From positions 62,001 to 126,000 of the forward strand of contig NZ_JAKIKQ010000011.1 in NCBI RefSeq assembly GCF_023284045.1: a DNA stretch of 64,000 nt, written 5' to 3'. The DNA is from Shewanella kaireitica. GTDB lineage: Bacteria; Pseudomonadota; Gammaproteobacteria; Enterobacterales; Shewanellaceae. Below the pieces are notes generated by a model that was given only the letters and a program-made list of their open reading frames with translations, had not been told where the DNA came from and did no database searches. This document shows positions 33,293 through 41,217 of this stretch, piece by piece. The position numbers were made by a program, and so were the translations under genes. Position 1 is the stretch's first letter; every line of letters begins with the position of its first letter.

Positions 33293-35736
33293 AATTAGCA
33301 TGGCGGCTTTTTAAGCGGGAACTGTCCCAAGGACAGTTGCTGCTCATTATCTTGGCTATCACCCTGGCAGTATTGTCGGTAACAGGCCTAGCGTCTGTGA
33401 GTGAGCGGTTGCAGCTTGCTATTAATGGGCAAGCCTCAAAGTTTATTGCTGCAGACAGAATCATAAACTCTCCAAAGAAGATCGATCCTGCAGTGCTTGC
33501 TATTGCCGATGATATTGGTTTATCGCGCGTCACCAGCATGCAGTTTAACTCTATGGTTTATGCCGGTGACGAGTTTCAACTTGTCACCGTTAGAGCGGTT
33601 GAAGAAGGGTACCCGCTTAAGGGCAATATTGAGCTAAGCACTGGTGTGACACAAGGGCTACCTAGTGCCGACAGTATATGGTTTGAAACCCGCCTTGGTG
33701 GTTTGCTTGGCTACCCAAAGCAAATTGAAATTGGCAACGCTAGTTTTGGCTTGTCAAAAGAGATTGTCCGTTTACCCGATGCTGGTTTCAACCCATTCGC
33801 TTCATCGCCAGTGGTCCTGATGCGTATTGAAGATGTGGATAAAACGCAAGTGATCCAACCTGGCAGTCGGGTTACTTACCTGTATCAATTTAGCGGCGAT
33901 AGCGCGAAACTCGATACCTTTGAGCAACAAGCGAAACCACTGCTCAATACCAGTCAGCGTTGGGTTGATGTGCAATCGGGTGATTCGCCTATTGCTAGTG
34001 CGGTGAAGCGGGCAGAGCGTTTTCTGTTGTTAGCGAGCTTACTGGGTATTGCTTTGGCCTGCGCCGCGATAGGTATCGCTGCGCAACGTTACTGCCAGCG
34101 TCATTATGATGTGGTGGCCATGCTCAAAACATTTGGCGCCTCTGCTAAACAGATAAGAGTATTATTTGGCACTCATCTATTGCTGGTTACTGCTGTTGGT
34201 GTGGTGCTTGGACTTGTCGGTGGTTTTGGATTAGACCGTGCTATTACCTCTTTTTTACCTGCAGAAATAGCGGCCTATAGCCCACCAGTCAGTCGACCTA
34301 TCTTATTGGGTATTGGTACTGGTTTTATCAGCGCCTTTATGTTTTCAGCCTATCCATTAATGCGCTTATTAGCTATCCCACCACTTAGGGTATTGCAGGG
34401 ACATCTTGAAGGGTTACAGTTAGGTATGTGGCTGCACTTACTGCTTAGCTTAACTGCAATGGCGATATTGGGTTATTTGTACTCTCAGAGCCTACCATTA
34501 ACACTGACCGTCGTTGCTGCTGTTTTATTGTTAGGGCTTTTGCTCAGTGTGTTAGGCTTCTTCATGATCCGTTTAGGTCATAGTGTCGGTATGAAGACCA
34601 CCAATCCATTGCAACTCGCATTAGCTGGACTTCGACGCCGAGCAAGACAAAATGCAGTGCAATTAGTTGGTTTTAGCAGTGCGTTAGTATTGTTATTGAC
34701 CATATTTGCGCTCAGGCAAGATATCCTAAATGAGTGGCAGAAACAGCTACCAGAGAATGCTCCTAATTACTTTTTGGTTAACATTGCTCCGGAAGAAACC
34801 AATGCCATTGCCGATTTCTTAAAGCCACATGTTAAAGTCCCGCCAGTGATTTATCCGGTGATCAGAGGCCGATTGACAGCGATTAATGATGAGGTGCTCA
34901 TCTCATCAGAGCAAAAGAAAGCGGGCGAAGAGGGGCGGGTTGGGATCTCTCGTGAGCTTAATTTAACCTATCGCGATAGCATGCCCGAAAATAACGAAAT
35001 AATATCAGGCAGCTTTAACCAAGATATTAATGATGTTTCAGTTGAATCTGGAGTGGCTGAACGACTTGGTTTAGCACTCGGCGATAGTTTAACGTACACC
35101 ATCGATAACCAGACTTTAACGGTGAAAGTGGCCAGTATTCGTGAAGTGCACTGGGAAACACTGCAGCCTAATTTCTTTATGATCTTCACCAAAGAAGCCT
35201 TAGCGCCGTTTGCTTATACTTCAATGTCGAGTTTCCACCTTGAGGATTCTCAGCGGTCAGTTATTTTATCCTTGATAAAACAGTTTCCAACCGTATCAAT
35301 TATTGATGTTGGTGCGATGGTGATGCAACTGCGACAAATCATTGAGCAAGTATCATTGTCGCTGACACTAGTGATGGTGCTGGTGCTACTGGCAAGTGCG
35401 TTAGTGATGATAGCGCAGACGGAAGCTGGAATGGCGAGTCGTCAGCGAGAGTTGGCAGTGCTTAGAACATTTGGCGCATCAGGTTGGCTGCTTCGAGCTG
35501 CAACGGGTCTAGAGTTTGCTTTGCTGGGAACGATTGCCGGGGTATTAGCGGTTATTGTGGCTGAATTTACTTTGTATCTACTAAAGACCCAAGTATTTGA
35601 GCTTAATGTCTATATGCATTGGCCTTGGTGGGCAATTGCGCCACTATGTGGTGGACTAGTTGTGGCTTCATTGGGGTTGTGGCGTTGTCGCCAACTGCTG
35701 AATAAGTCTTGTGGAGAGCTGCTTAAAGCACATTAA
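33283..35736 (+). CDS. ybbP: ABC transporter permease, FtsX/YbbP type
   Basis: An 817-residue membrane protein with ten predicted helices in the YbbP layout: an N-terminal helix (LLIILAITLAVLSVTGLAS), a long periplasmic domain, two FtsX-type three-helix blocks (about 250-360 and 690-800) and a central pair near 385-430. It forms the exporter with YbbA. The real substrate of YbbAP transporters is not settled; a role with TesA in moving hydrophobic molecules is suggested by gene order only. Confidence 0.93.
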   Translation: MELKLAWRLFKRELSQGQLLLIILAITLAVLSVTGLASVSERLQLAINGQASKFIAADRIINSPKKIDPAVLAIADDIGLSRVTSMQFNSMVYAGDEFQLVTVRAVEEGYPLKGNIELSTGVTQGLPSADSIWFETRLGGLLGYPKQIEIGNASFGLSKEIVRLPDAGFNPFASSPVVLMRIEDVDKTQVIQPGSRVTYLYQFSGDSAKLDTFEQQAKPLLNTSQRWVDVQSGDSPIASAVKRAERFLLLASLLGIALACAAIGIAAQRYCQRHYDVVAMLKTFGASAKQIRVLFGTHLLLVTAVGVVLGLVGGFGLDRAITSFLPAEIAAYSPPVSRPILLGIGTGFISAFMFSAYPLMRLLAIPPLRVLQGHLEGLQLGMWLHLLLSLTAMAILGYLYSQSLPLTLTVVAAVLLLGLLLSVLGFFMIRLGHSVGMKTTNPLQLALAGLRRRARQNAVQLVGFSSALVLLLTIFALRQDILNEWQKQLPENAPNYFLVNIAPEETNAIADFLKPHVKVPPVIYPVIRGRLTAINDEVLISSEQKKAGEEGRVGISRELNLTYRDSMPENNEIISGSFNQDINDVSVESGVAERLGLALGDSLTYTIDNQTLTVKVASIREVHWETLQPNFFMIFTKEALAPFAYTSMSSFHLEDSQRSVILSLIKQFPTVSIIDVGAMVMQLRQIIEQVSLSLTLVMVLVLLASALVMIAQTEAGMASRQRELAVLRTFGASGWLLRAATGLEFALLGTIAGVLAVIVAEFTLYLLKTQVFELNVYMHWPWWAIAPLCGGLVVASLGLWRCRQLLNKSCGELLKAH

Positions 35737-35751
35737 TAGTGGCTATATATC

Positions 35752-35782
35752 AAAAAGGGATGCCGGTAGTGTATCCCTTTTT
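35752..35782. terminator. Bidirectional terminator between ybbP and yfcH
   Basis: AAAAAGGGAT/ATCCCTTTTT ten-bp stem with an eleven-base loop. It serves two convergent genes. Confidence 0.88.
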
Positions 35783-35785
35783 CCT

Positions 35786-36694
35786 TTATGATTTAAAAAT
35801 TTCACTAAAGGCATCATCAATAGTTGCATAGCTAAATTCAAATCCATCTGCGAGTGCTTTTTGCGGTACGACATATTGCCCATCAATGAGTAGCGTCGAC
35901 ATCTCGCCTAATGCCAGCCTCAGCCCGAATGCTGGAGCTGGAATACAAGTTGGGCGTTTTAAGGCTGTGCCCATTGCATGAGTAAACACCTTATTGCTTA
36001 CCGGAGCAGGTGCGCAGCCGTTATAAATACCGCTGCACTGCTTATTGTTAAGCATAAACTCAATCAAGCGGATGAGATCGGTTTGGTGGATCCAGCTCAT
36101 CCCCTGTTTACCGTTTGCAATCGGCCCCCCTAAGCCGAGTTTGAATGCCGGCAGCATCTTAGCTAATGCACCGCCGTGAGCGCCAAGTACCAGTCCGATA
36201 CGCACAATACAAACGCGGGTTGAATCGCTTACAGCATTTAGTGCCGCTTTTTCCCACTGTGAACATACTTTATGGGTAAATTCACTTTTACTTTCTTGGC
36301 TTAAATTAAAGTCTTCATTGATATGCTGCTCGCCTTGGCGACCATAAAAACCTACCGCAGATGCACTAACAAAAGTGCTTGGAGGGTTTTGACTGGCTTT
36401 AATGAGTGCAGAAATTTTGTTTGTGATCTGCCAACGGCTCTGACAAATGGCCTCTTTTTGAACACTAGACCAACGTTTACCTGCAATGGGTTCGCCCGCT
36501 AAATTGATGACAGCATCAAAACTGTCCAAGTTTGCTAGGTTGTCGAGATCCGCTAAATAACGGTGAGCTGCACCTAATTTAGCGGCAGCACTTCCTGGTG
36601 ACCTGGTGAGTAGAGTCAGTCGATGCTGAGGGCTTAGCAACTTAACTAATTGACTGCCGACAAATCCACTCGCGCCGGTAATTAATATTTTCAT
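35786..36694 (-). CDS. yfcH: TIGR01777-family NAD-dependent epimerase (YfcH)
   Basis: A 302-residue extended short-chain dehydrogenase. It opens with the Rossmann motif ILITGASGFVGSQLVKLL, then VINLAGEPIAGKRW, SASAVGFYGRQGE with the Tyr, VCIVRIGLVLGAHGGAL, and the C-terminal DUF1731 domain (APAFGLRLALGEMSTLLIDGQYVVPQKAL). Members are widely conserved, with a suggested link to cell division or nucleotide-sugar-like substrates not proved. It is a single gene, convergent with ybbP. Confidence 0.93.
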   Translation of the reverse strand: MKILITGASGFVGSQLVKLLSPQHRLTLLTRSPGSAAAKLGAAHRYLADLDNLANLDSFDAVINLAGEPIAGKRWSSVQKEAICQSRWQITNKISALIKASQNPPSTFVSASAVGFYGRQGEQHINEDFNLSQESKSEFTHKVCSQWEKAALNAVSDSTRVCIVRIGLVLGAHGGALAKMLPAFKLGLGGPIANGKQGMSWIHQTDLIRLIEFMLNNKQCSGIYNGCAPAPVSNKVFTHAMGTALKRPTCIPAPAFGLRLALGEMSTLLIDGQYVVPQKALADGFEFSYATIDDAFSEIFKS

Positions 36695-37082
36695 AGGCTT
36701 TTGTTTTTAAGGGGTCTTAATAGAGTTTACGCCAAATATGGCAAATAGGATCTCTCTAACTTTATTCTTATTATAAACGTTGCCGAGTTGACTCTGCTTT
36801 GTATACTAAAACGCCTTGTATTGTAACGGAGTAGAGCTTGATTTTATGGCGCTGTGATTGCTATCTACTTGAGTTGAAACTAAAGCGGTGATTTCTATAA
36901 AATCATGCGATAATTCAAGCTATTATTTATTTTTAGTCAGTAGATGAATTTATCAACTGTCTATAAATGGCGAGTATACCAGTTAGACTTGGCATTTTAG
37001 CTGTGGAACCTTAGGATAGGGTTCTTATCTATATTCATTGCAGTAAATTGTAATTTAATTCTGAATCAACAAGGATTTATTA
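36695..37082. other. Intergenic region between yfcH and the AI-2E permease
   Basis: Divergent promoters are expected here. The sequence is AT-rich, with no supported reading frame, tRNA-like structure or long repeat. Confidence 0.4.
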
Positions 37083-38165
37083 ATGGGCCGATTTGAGAGT
37101 CAAGGCGTGGCATTTAAAGGCTTTGCCATCTCTGCATTCATTGTAGTGATTTTGGCAGGTATAAAAACAGCAAGCCCTATTGTGGTTCCTTTTGTATTGT
37201 CGGTGTTTATAGCGGTGATCTGTAATCCAGTTATTAGCTGGCTTACTCGCCATAAAGCCCCTAGAGGACTTGCGGTATTAATGCTAATGGCTTTTATTGT
37301 GCTGATGGGATTGTGGTTAGCGTCAATAGTGGGAACTTCAATCAACGAGTTTTCTAAACAACTGCCATTTTATAGAGATCAGCTGATAGAACAGTTTTCT
37401 TGGATTGTAGAAAAGCTAGCCGCGTTTAATATTCAGATCTCCAAAGATCAGATTTTGGCTTATTTTGATCCTGGTGTTGCGTTATCTATGACCACTAACA
37501 TGCTAACCGGTGTGGGTAGTGTGATGGCTAATCTATTTTTAATCATTTTGACTGTTGTGTTTATGCTGTTTGAGTCCAACGGCTTTTCAAGGAAGATGCA
37601 TTTAGCCCTCGACGATCCGGATATGCGACTACAGCAAATCGATCGTTTTTTAAATTCAGTCAACCAATACATGGTGATTAAGACTTTAGTGAGCCTTGGT
37701 ACTGGCCTAATCGTGGGGGTTGGCTTGTACATTATTGGTGTGGATTACGCATTATTGTGGGGCGTTATTGCCTTCTTGTTTAATTATATCCCTAATATTG
37801 GCTCTATTATTGCTGCAATTCCCTCGGTGTTACTCGCATTTATACAGATAGGTCCTGGCGCTGCTGGTGCCGTCGCTCTGCTTTATTTAGGTACGAATAC
37901 GATTATGGGTAACGTGGTAGAGCCGCGTTATATGGGCCGTGGTCTCGGCTTGTCGACTCTAGTAGTTTTTTTATCATTAATATTTTGGGGATGGTTGTTG
38001 GGCTCAGTAGGTATGCTGCTATCTGTCCCTCTAACTATGATAGTTAAAATAGCGTTAGAGTCGAGTCAAGGTGGGCGTTGGTTAGCGGTGTTACTTGGTG
38101 ATGATGTTACTGAGGATAAAGATGAGCCTGATGACAGTTTAAAGATTGAAGAAAGTAAAAAGTGA
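37083..38165 (+). CDS. AI-2E family transporter (PerM/TqsA-like permease)
   Basis: A 360-residue membrane protein with about eight helices and the family block GVIAFLFNYIPNIGSIIAAIPSVLLAF near residues 225-250, and GNVVEPRYMGRGLGLSTLVVFLSLIFWGWLLGSVGMLLSVPLT near 280-325. The C-terminus is short and acidic. The family includes TqsA, which affects AI-2 export, and Na+/H+ antiporters; which applies cannot be told. A methyltransferase gene starts five bases after its stop, so they are co-transcribed. Confidence 0.9.
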   Translation: MGRFESQGVAFKGFAISAFIVVILAGIKTASPIVVPFVLSVFIAVICNPVISWLTRHKAPRGLAVLMLMAFIVLMGLWLASIVGTSINEFSKQLPFYRDQLIEQFSWIVEKLAAFNIQISKDQILAYFDPGVALSMTTNMLTGVGSVMANLFLIILTVVFMLFESNGFSRKMHLALDDPDMRLQQIDRFLNSVNQYMVIKTLVSLGTGLIVGVGLYIIGVDYALLWGVIAFLFNYIPNIGSIIAAIPSVLLAFIQIGPGAAGAVALLYLGTNTIMGNVVEPRYMGRGLGLSTLVVFLSLIFWGWLLGSVGMLLSVPLTMIVKIALESSQGGRWLAVLLGDDVTEDKDEPDDSLKIEESKK

Positions 38166-38170
38166 GTTAA

Positions 38171-39085
38171 ATGCAGTTATTTATTGAAGCAATAAAAGAC
38201 CTTACCTTTGGTGAAGATGTCGGCCGTTTATTTCACGGTCGTGGTGGGTGTTATCAAGGTGCTGAGCATCTTTGTTTGGATTGGTTTGCGCCCGTTATAT
38301 TATTAACCAGTTTTAAACCATTGACTGATGATGAGCTTTCAGTGATTACCGAGGCTTTAGAGCAACGTTGGTGCGAGCTAAAAGGTGATACACCGATTAA
38401 CTTGGTATTTCAGTATCGGGCTGGTGGCGAAACACATACTGACATCCTTAAAGGCGAAGTACCGGATAAGCACGTAGTCACTGAAAATGGTGCTCAATTT
38501 CAGGTGCACTTATTGAAAGGTCAAAATCACGGCTTATTCTTGGATATGAGCAATGGTCGGCAGTGGGTTCGTGACAACAGTGCTGGTAAAAAGATACTGA
38601 ACTTGTTTGCCTATACTTGTGGCTTCTCTGTTGCTGCGCTGCAAGGAAAGGCTGCAGAAGTGGTTAATATTGATATGAGTAAAGGCTCGTTATCGATAGG
38701 TAAGCAAAACCATCTGTTAAACGGCTTTGGCTCTGGTGCGCGTTTCTTAGGCCACGATATTTTTAAATCTTGGGGCAAGCTCACAAAACTAGGGCCTTAT
38801 GATTTGATTATTGCCGATCCGCCTAGTAATCAAAAAGGCAGTTTCGTGGCAACTAAAGACTATGCTCGATTGTTGAAACGTTTGCCAAGTTTACTTGCGG
38901 CAGATGGTGATATTCTTTTGTGCCTCAATGCGCCTGAACTTACTATCGATTTTTTAAAGGGGCAGGTGGCAGAGTACAGCCCTAGTTTAACGTTAGAGCA
39001 GCAGTTGCAGAATCCACAGGTGTTTAAAGATATTGACCCCAATAAGGCACTGAAAGTGTTGCGTTACAAACAACAGAGCGATTAA
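38171..39085 (+). CDS. Class I SAM-dependent methyltransferase (RlmI-like)
   Basis: A 304-residue protein of the RlmI/RlmK-type rRNA methyltransferase group. SAM motif I is ILNLFAYTCGFSVAAL, motif II VNIDMS, and the catalytic motif IV DLIIADPPSNQKGS. An N-terminal region with an RGGCYQGAEHLCLDWFAPV stretch replaces the PUA domain of RlmI. The target is probably RNA but is not proven. It is translationally close to the upstream permease gene. Confidence 0.85.
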   Translation: MQLFIEAIKDLTFGEDVGRLFHGRGGCYQGAEHLCLDWFAPVILLTSFKPLTDDELSVITEALEQRWCELKGDTPINLVFQYRAGGETHTDILKGEVPDKHVVTENGAQFQVHLLKGQNHGLFLDMSNGRQWVRDNSAGKKILNLFAYTCGFSVAALQGKAAEVVNIDMSKGSLSIGKQNHLLNGFGSGARFLGHDIFKSWGKLTKLGPYDLIIADPPSNQKGSFVATKDYARLLKRLPSLLAADGDILLCLNAPELTIDFLKGQVAEYSPSLTLEQQLQNPQVFKDIDPNKALKVLRYKQQSD

Positions 39086-39201
39086 GTCGTTTGATAAAGG
39101 TTTACAGAGTGAAAAGGTCAAACAGCATGTTTGGCCTTTTTTGTTCCTGAAATAGGCTGTTTAAGCGTTCGATAAGGACTGATTGCCTATGGCGGGATCT
39201 T

Positions 39202-39630
39202 ATACCAATTGCATTAAAAGTTTGACCATTCAGCGGGAATTCAAAACGCTGTAGGAAAGTAATGGGATTTGAGCTAATAGTTATTCTCGGCTCTGGCATC
39301 CTGCTCCGCTCTCGATAATTGCTCCTGCATTATTCTACCTTCGACCATCCTTGGTCTCGTATCTCCTAAATCTGACTGCCAAGGAGGGCCGGAATGTCTT
39401 ATTTTGTATGGAACACAATAGAGCATTTAGTCGTATATCGAATGCCACATGTGCTGTATTAAGTGATTTCCCCATGCCTTAAATATCAGCCGCACGTTGT
39501 GAGCGTCTCACGACTTTCACTGCTACGTTGCGTTGTTTCAAAAGGGGATAACCATTTTTTCCACAGTGCGCCTTGAATTGAAAGCCCTGAGAAAGCTCTG
39601 AACTGAGTATATCCCTAATGGAATTGGTAT
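39202..39630. repeat. MITE-like repeat, copy 3, with unrelated interior
   Basis: The left 90 bp (ATACCAATTGCATTAAAAGT, then the GACCATTCAGCGGG stretch) match copy 2, and the right 75 bp (AATAACC-like stretch through AATGGAATTGGTAT) match its right end with more changes. The 260 bp between them are different and non-coding. The copy therefore looks older and carries an insertion or replaced core. Confidence 0.7.
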
Positions 39631-39875
39631 TAGCTTGGTAAAATTCCCGTATACGACAGATAATTCAATGGGGATGATTAAGATATAGCAGTGGGTGTTG
39701 CCATCTTGTATACTTTTTAGGCTTATTAAAGTGACTGTTTAGTGTGAAAGTGAATAAAAAAATGAAAGACTTTCAGTTTTAATGACGTTAATTAAGCTTT
39801 TAAAGGTGAAATATAGAGTTTTAGACTGTTTTTTCATTTTAAACTGAAAGTTTTCTGTAAGTGTCTCGGTAATGC

Positions 39876-39884
39876 TGTTATAAT
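39876..39884 (+). promoter_or_regulatory. Extended -10 promoter of the 32-codon gene
   Basis: TGTTATAAT is a perfect extended -10 element; no good -35 is visible at the normal distance. It lies about 100 bp before the ATG at 39993, leaving a 5' leader. Confidence 0.6.
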
Positions 39885-39992
39885 CTGCGATAGAAACACT
39901 GCAGAGTTGGCATGTTTTAAGAAAGGCAAAATGTCACACTATTGATGACATGCTTTTGTACCCTACACCTAAATCAAAGATCCGGAGTCGTT

Positions 39993-40091
39993 ATGGAAGT
40001 TCAGGAATATGAAGGCGCATATTATCAACTACAAGATGAGATGTTAGAGTCTCTGCCAGTTGAGATGGATGAAGAAGCATTTTTGGATTAG
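39993..40091 (+). CDS. Acidic small protein of 32 residues, new family
   Basis: The frame runs from ATG 39993 to TAG 40089-40091 and begins MEVQEYEGAYYQLQDEML, ending VEMDEEAFLD. GGAG lies five bases before the ATG. A perfect extended -10 upstream and a strong terminator downstream mark it as an independent transcription unit. The peptide is very acidic (about eleven Asp/Glu) with no Arg or Lys and no hydrophobic stretch, so it is probably cytosolic or binds a basic partner. I do not recognise it. The alternative is that the transcript is a regulatory RNA. Confidence 0.6.
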   Translation: MEVQEYEGAYYQLQDEMLESLPVEMDEEAFLD

Positions 40092-40135
40092 GACAGCCGT
40101 AGATAAAACTATCTGATGTCAGTTTTATTTAGAAG

Positions 40136-40164
40136 AAATAGCAACCAGTAGGTTGCTATTTTTG
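40136..40164 (+). terminator. Terminator of the 32-codon gene
   Basis: AATAGCAACC/GGTTGCTATT stem with an AGTA loop and T tract. A second A/T-rich inverted repeat (ATAAAACT/AGTTTTAT, about 40104-40129) precedes it. Confidence 0.88.
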
Positions 40165-40185
40165 TTTGCAAGTTTTGTCATTACC

Positions 40186-40295
40186 TAGCCTCTAGCCTCT
40201 AGCCTCTAGCCTCTAGCCTCTAGCCTCTAGCCTCTAGCCTCTAGCCTCTAGTCTCTAGTCTCTAGCCTCTAGCCTCTAGCCTCTAGCCTCTAGCC
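40186..40295. repeat. Heptanucleotide tandem array (TAGCCTC), about 15.7 copies
   Basis: Fifteen full units plus a partial one, in perfect register, with C-to-T changes (TAGTCTC) in two consecutive units. The array overlaps the stop codon of the leftward lipoprotein gene (40290-40292). Because the unit contains the palindrome CTAG and its length is not a multiple of three, it places stop codons in all six frames. Confidence 0.97.
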
Positions 40296-40751
40296 ATTTA
40301 CATTTCTTTTTTCAGGGACCACTTCAGTAATTATCCACTTCCCTTTGCGTTTATTTAAGCGCAATGTTCTATCATCGACCCAAAACTGCCCACCACGCAA
40401 TCCCATAATCTTTACGATGACGGTGACATCTTCAGTCGTTTTTCGAAAAAAATCGATATCCACCTCATCGACTTCCATCTCAACGTCGGTTAACGACAGA
40501 TTAAGTACATGCCGTTGTACTGAAGCGGCAATGTAATAGTGTGACAATATATCCTTCATTGAGTCATCGACGAACAACTTGGCTTTCTCGACATCACGTT
40601 CGACATAAATAGCATTTAGAAAACCGAGAGAGGAGAGTTCGGGCGTACGCATAGAGGGAATTGACGGGTCTGCTAATACAGACTGGCCTGCGGTATTGTC
40701 GCAAGCAGAAATGCTAAACAGTGACACAATAAGAATAAGGTATTTCAACAT
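40290..40751 (-). CDS. Hypothetical lipoprotein
   Basis: A 153-residue predicted lipoprotein (signal MLKYLILIVSLFSISAC, lipobox ISAC, then Asp, which may favour inner-membrane retention). The mature part has a mixed alpha/beta pattern (FLNAIYVERDVEKAKLFVDDSMKDILSHYYIA, WVDDRTLRLNKRKGKWIITEVVPE) reminiscent of NTF2-like/DUF4878-type lipoproteins, but no firm family is recognised. Its stop TAG is the last complete CTAG of the heptamer array, so array length changes would not alter the protein. Confidence 0.75.
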   Translation of the reverse strand: MLKYLILIVSLFSISACDNTAGQSVLADPSIPSMRTPELSSLGFLNAIYVERDVEKAKLFVDDSMKDILSHYYIAASVQRHVLNLSLTDVEMEVDEVDIDFFRKTTEDVTVIVKIMGLRGGQFWVDDRTLRLNKRKGKWIITEVVPEKRNVNG

Positions 40752-40884
40752 AAGTTTTTATTATTGGATTTTTTAGCAGTATTACGATATTCCAGCACTA
40801 ACGCAAGATTTTACTGTTAGATCTCACGCAAAGCTTGACCTAGATAAAGATCTAAGGCATATCTGTATAGATAACTTATAAAGG

Positions 40885-40907
40885 TTATCCACAGAATCTG
40901 TGGACAA
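40885..40907. other. Pair of inverted DnaA boxes
   Basis: TTATCCACA (40885-40893) is a perfect high-affinity DnaA box and TGTGGACAA (40899-40907) is a second, inverted box (TTGTCCACA). GATC sites occur at 40820 and 40849, and an A/T-rich stretch follows (40918-40980). There is no dnaA, gidA or mioC gene nearby. The surrounding 40752-41217 holds no supported gene. Confidence 0.7.
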
Positions 40908-41103
40908 GTGTGTTGAAGACTATTTTTAGTGTGGTTAAGTTATTAATATATCAGCATTAAATTTACTGGTTATTTTTTGACGCATTCTCATCGTGTTTAA
41001 TATTTAGGCTGTAAAAACTCAGCAAGAATCCCAAATTAGCCACAATTTCGATCGCAACGATCCTTATTAGTTGAAATTGGTATCGCTTAACTCTCTAGTC
41101 AAA

Positions 41104-41131
41104 AAAAAAGCCTGCATGAGCAGGCTTTTTT
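41104..41131 (-). terminator. Terminator of pta
   Basis: AAAAAGCCTGC/GCAGGCTTTTT stem with a four-base loop; A and T runs on both sides make it potentially bidirectional. Confidence 0.85.
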
Positions 41132-41217
41132 AGTTTTATCGTATTCTGAATAAGTATAACAATTTCATCGCTCAGTGAATGTATAGCGCCTCTGAGCCGA
41201 ACAACCTCTTATACTTA

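Noticed and set aside
40186..40295. CRISPR-like array
   Set aside because: The units are contiguous 7-mers without spacers, and there are no cas genes nearby. It is a simple tandem repeat.
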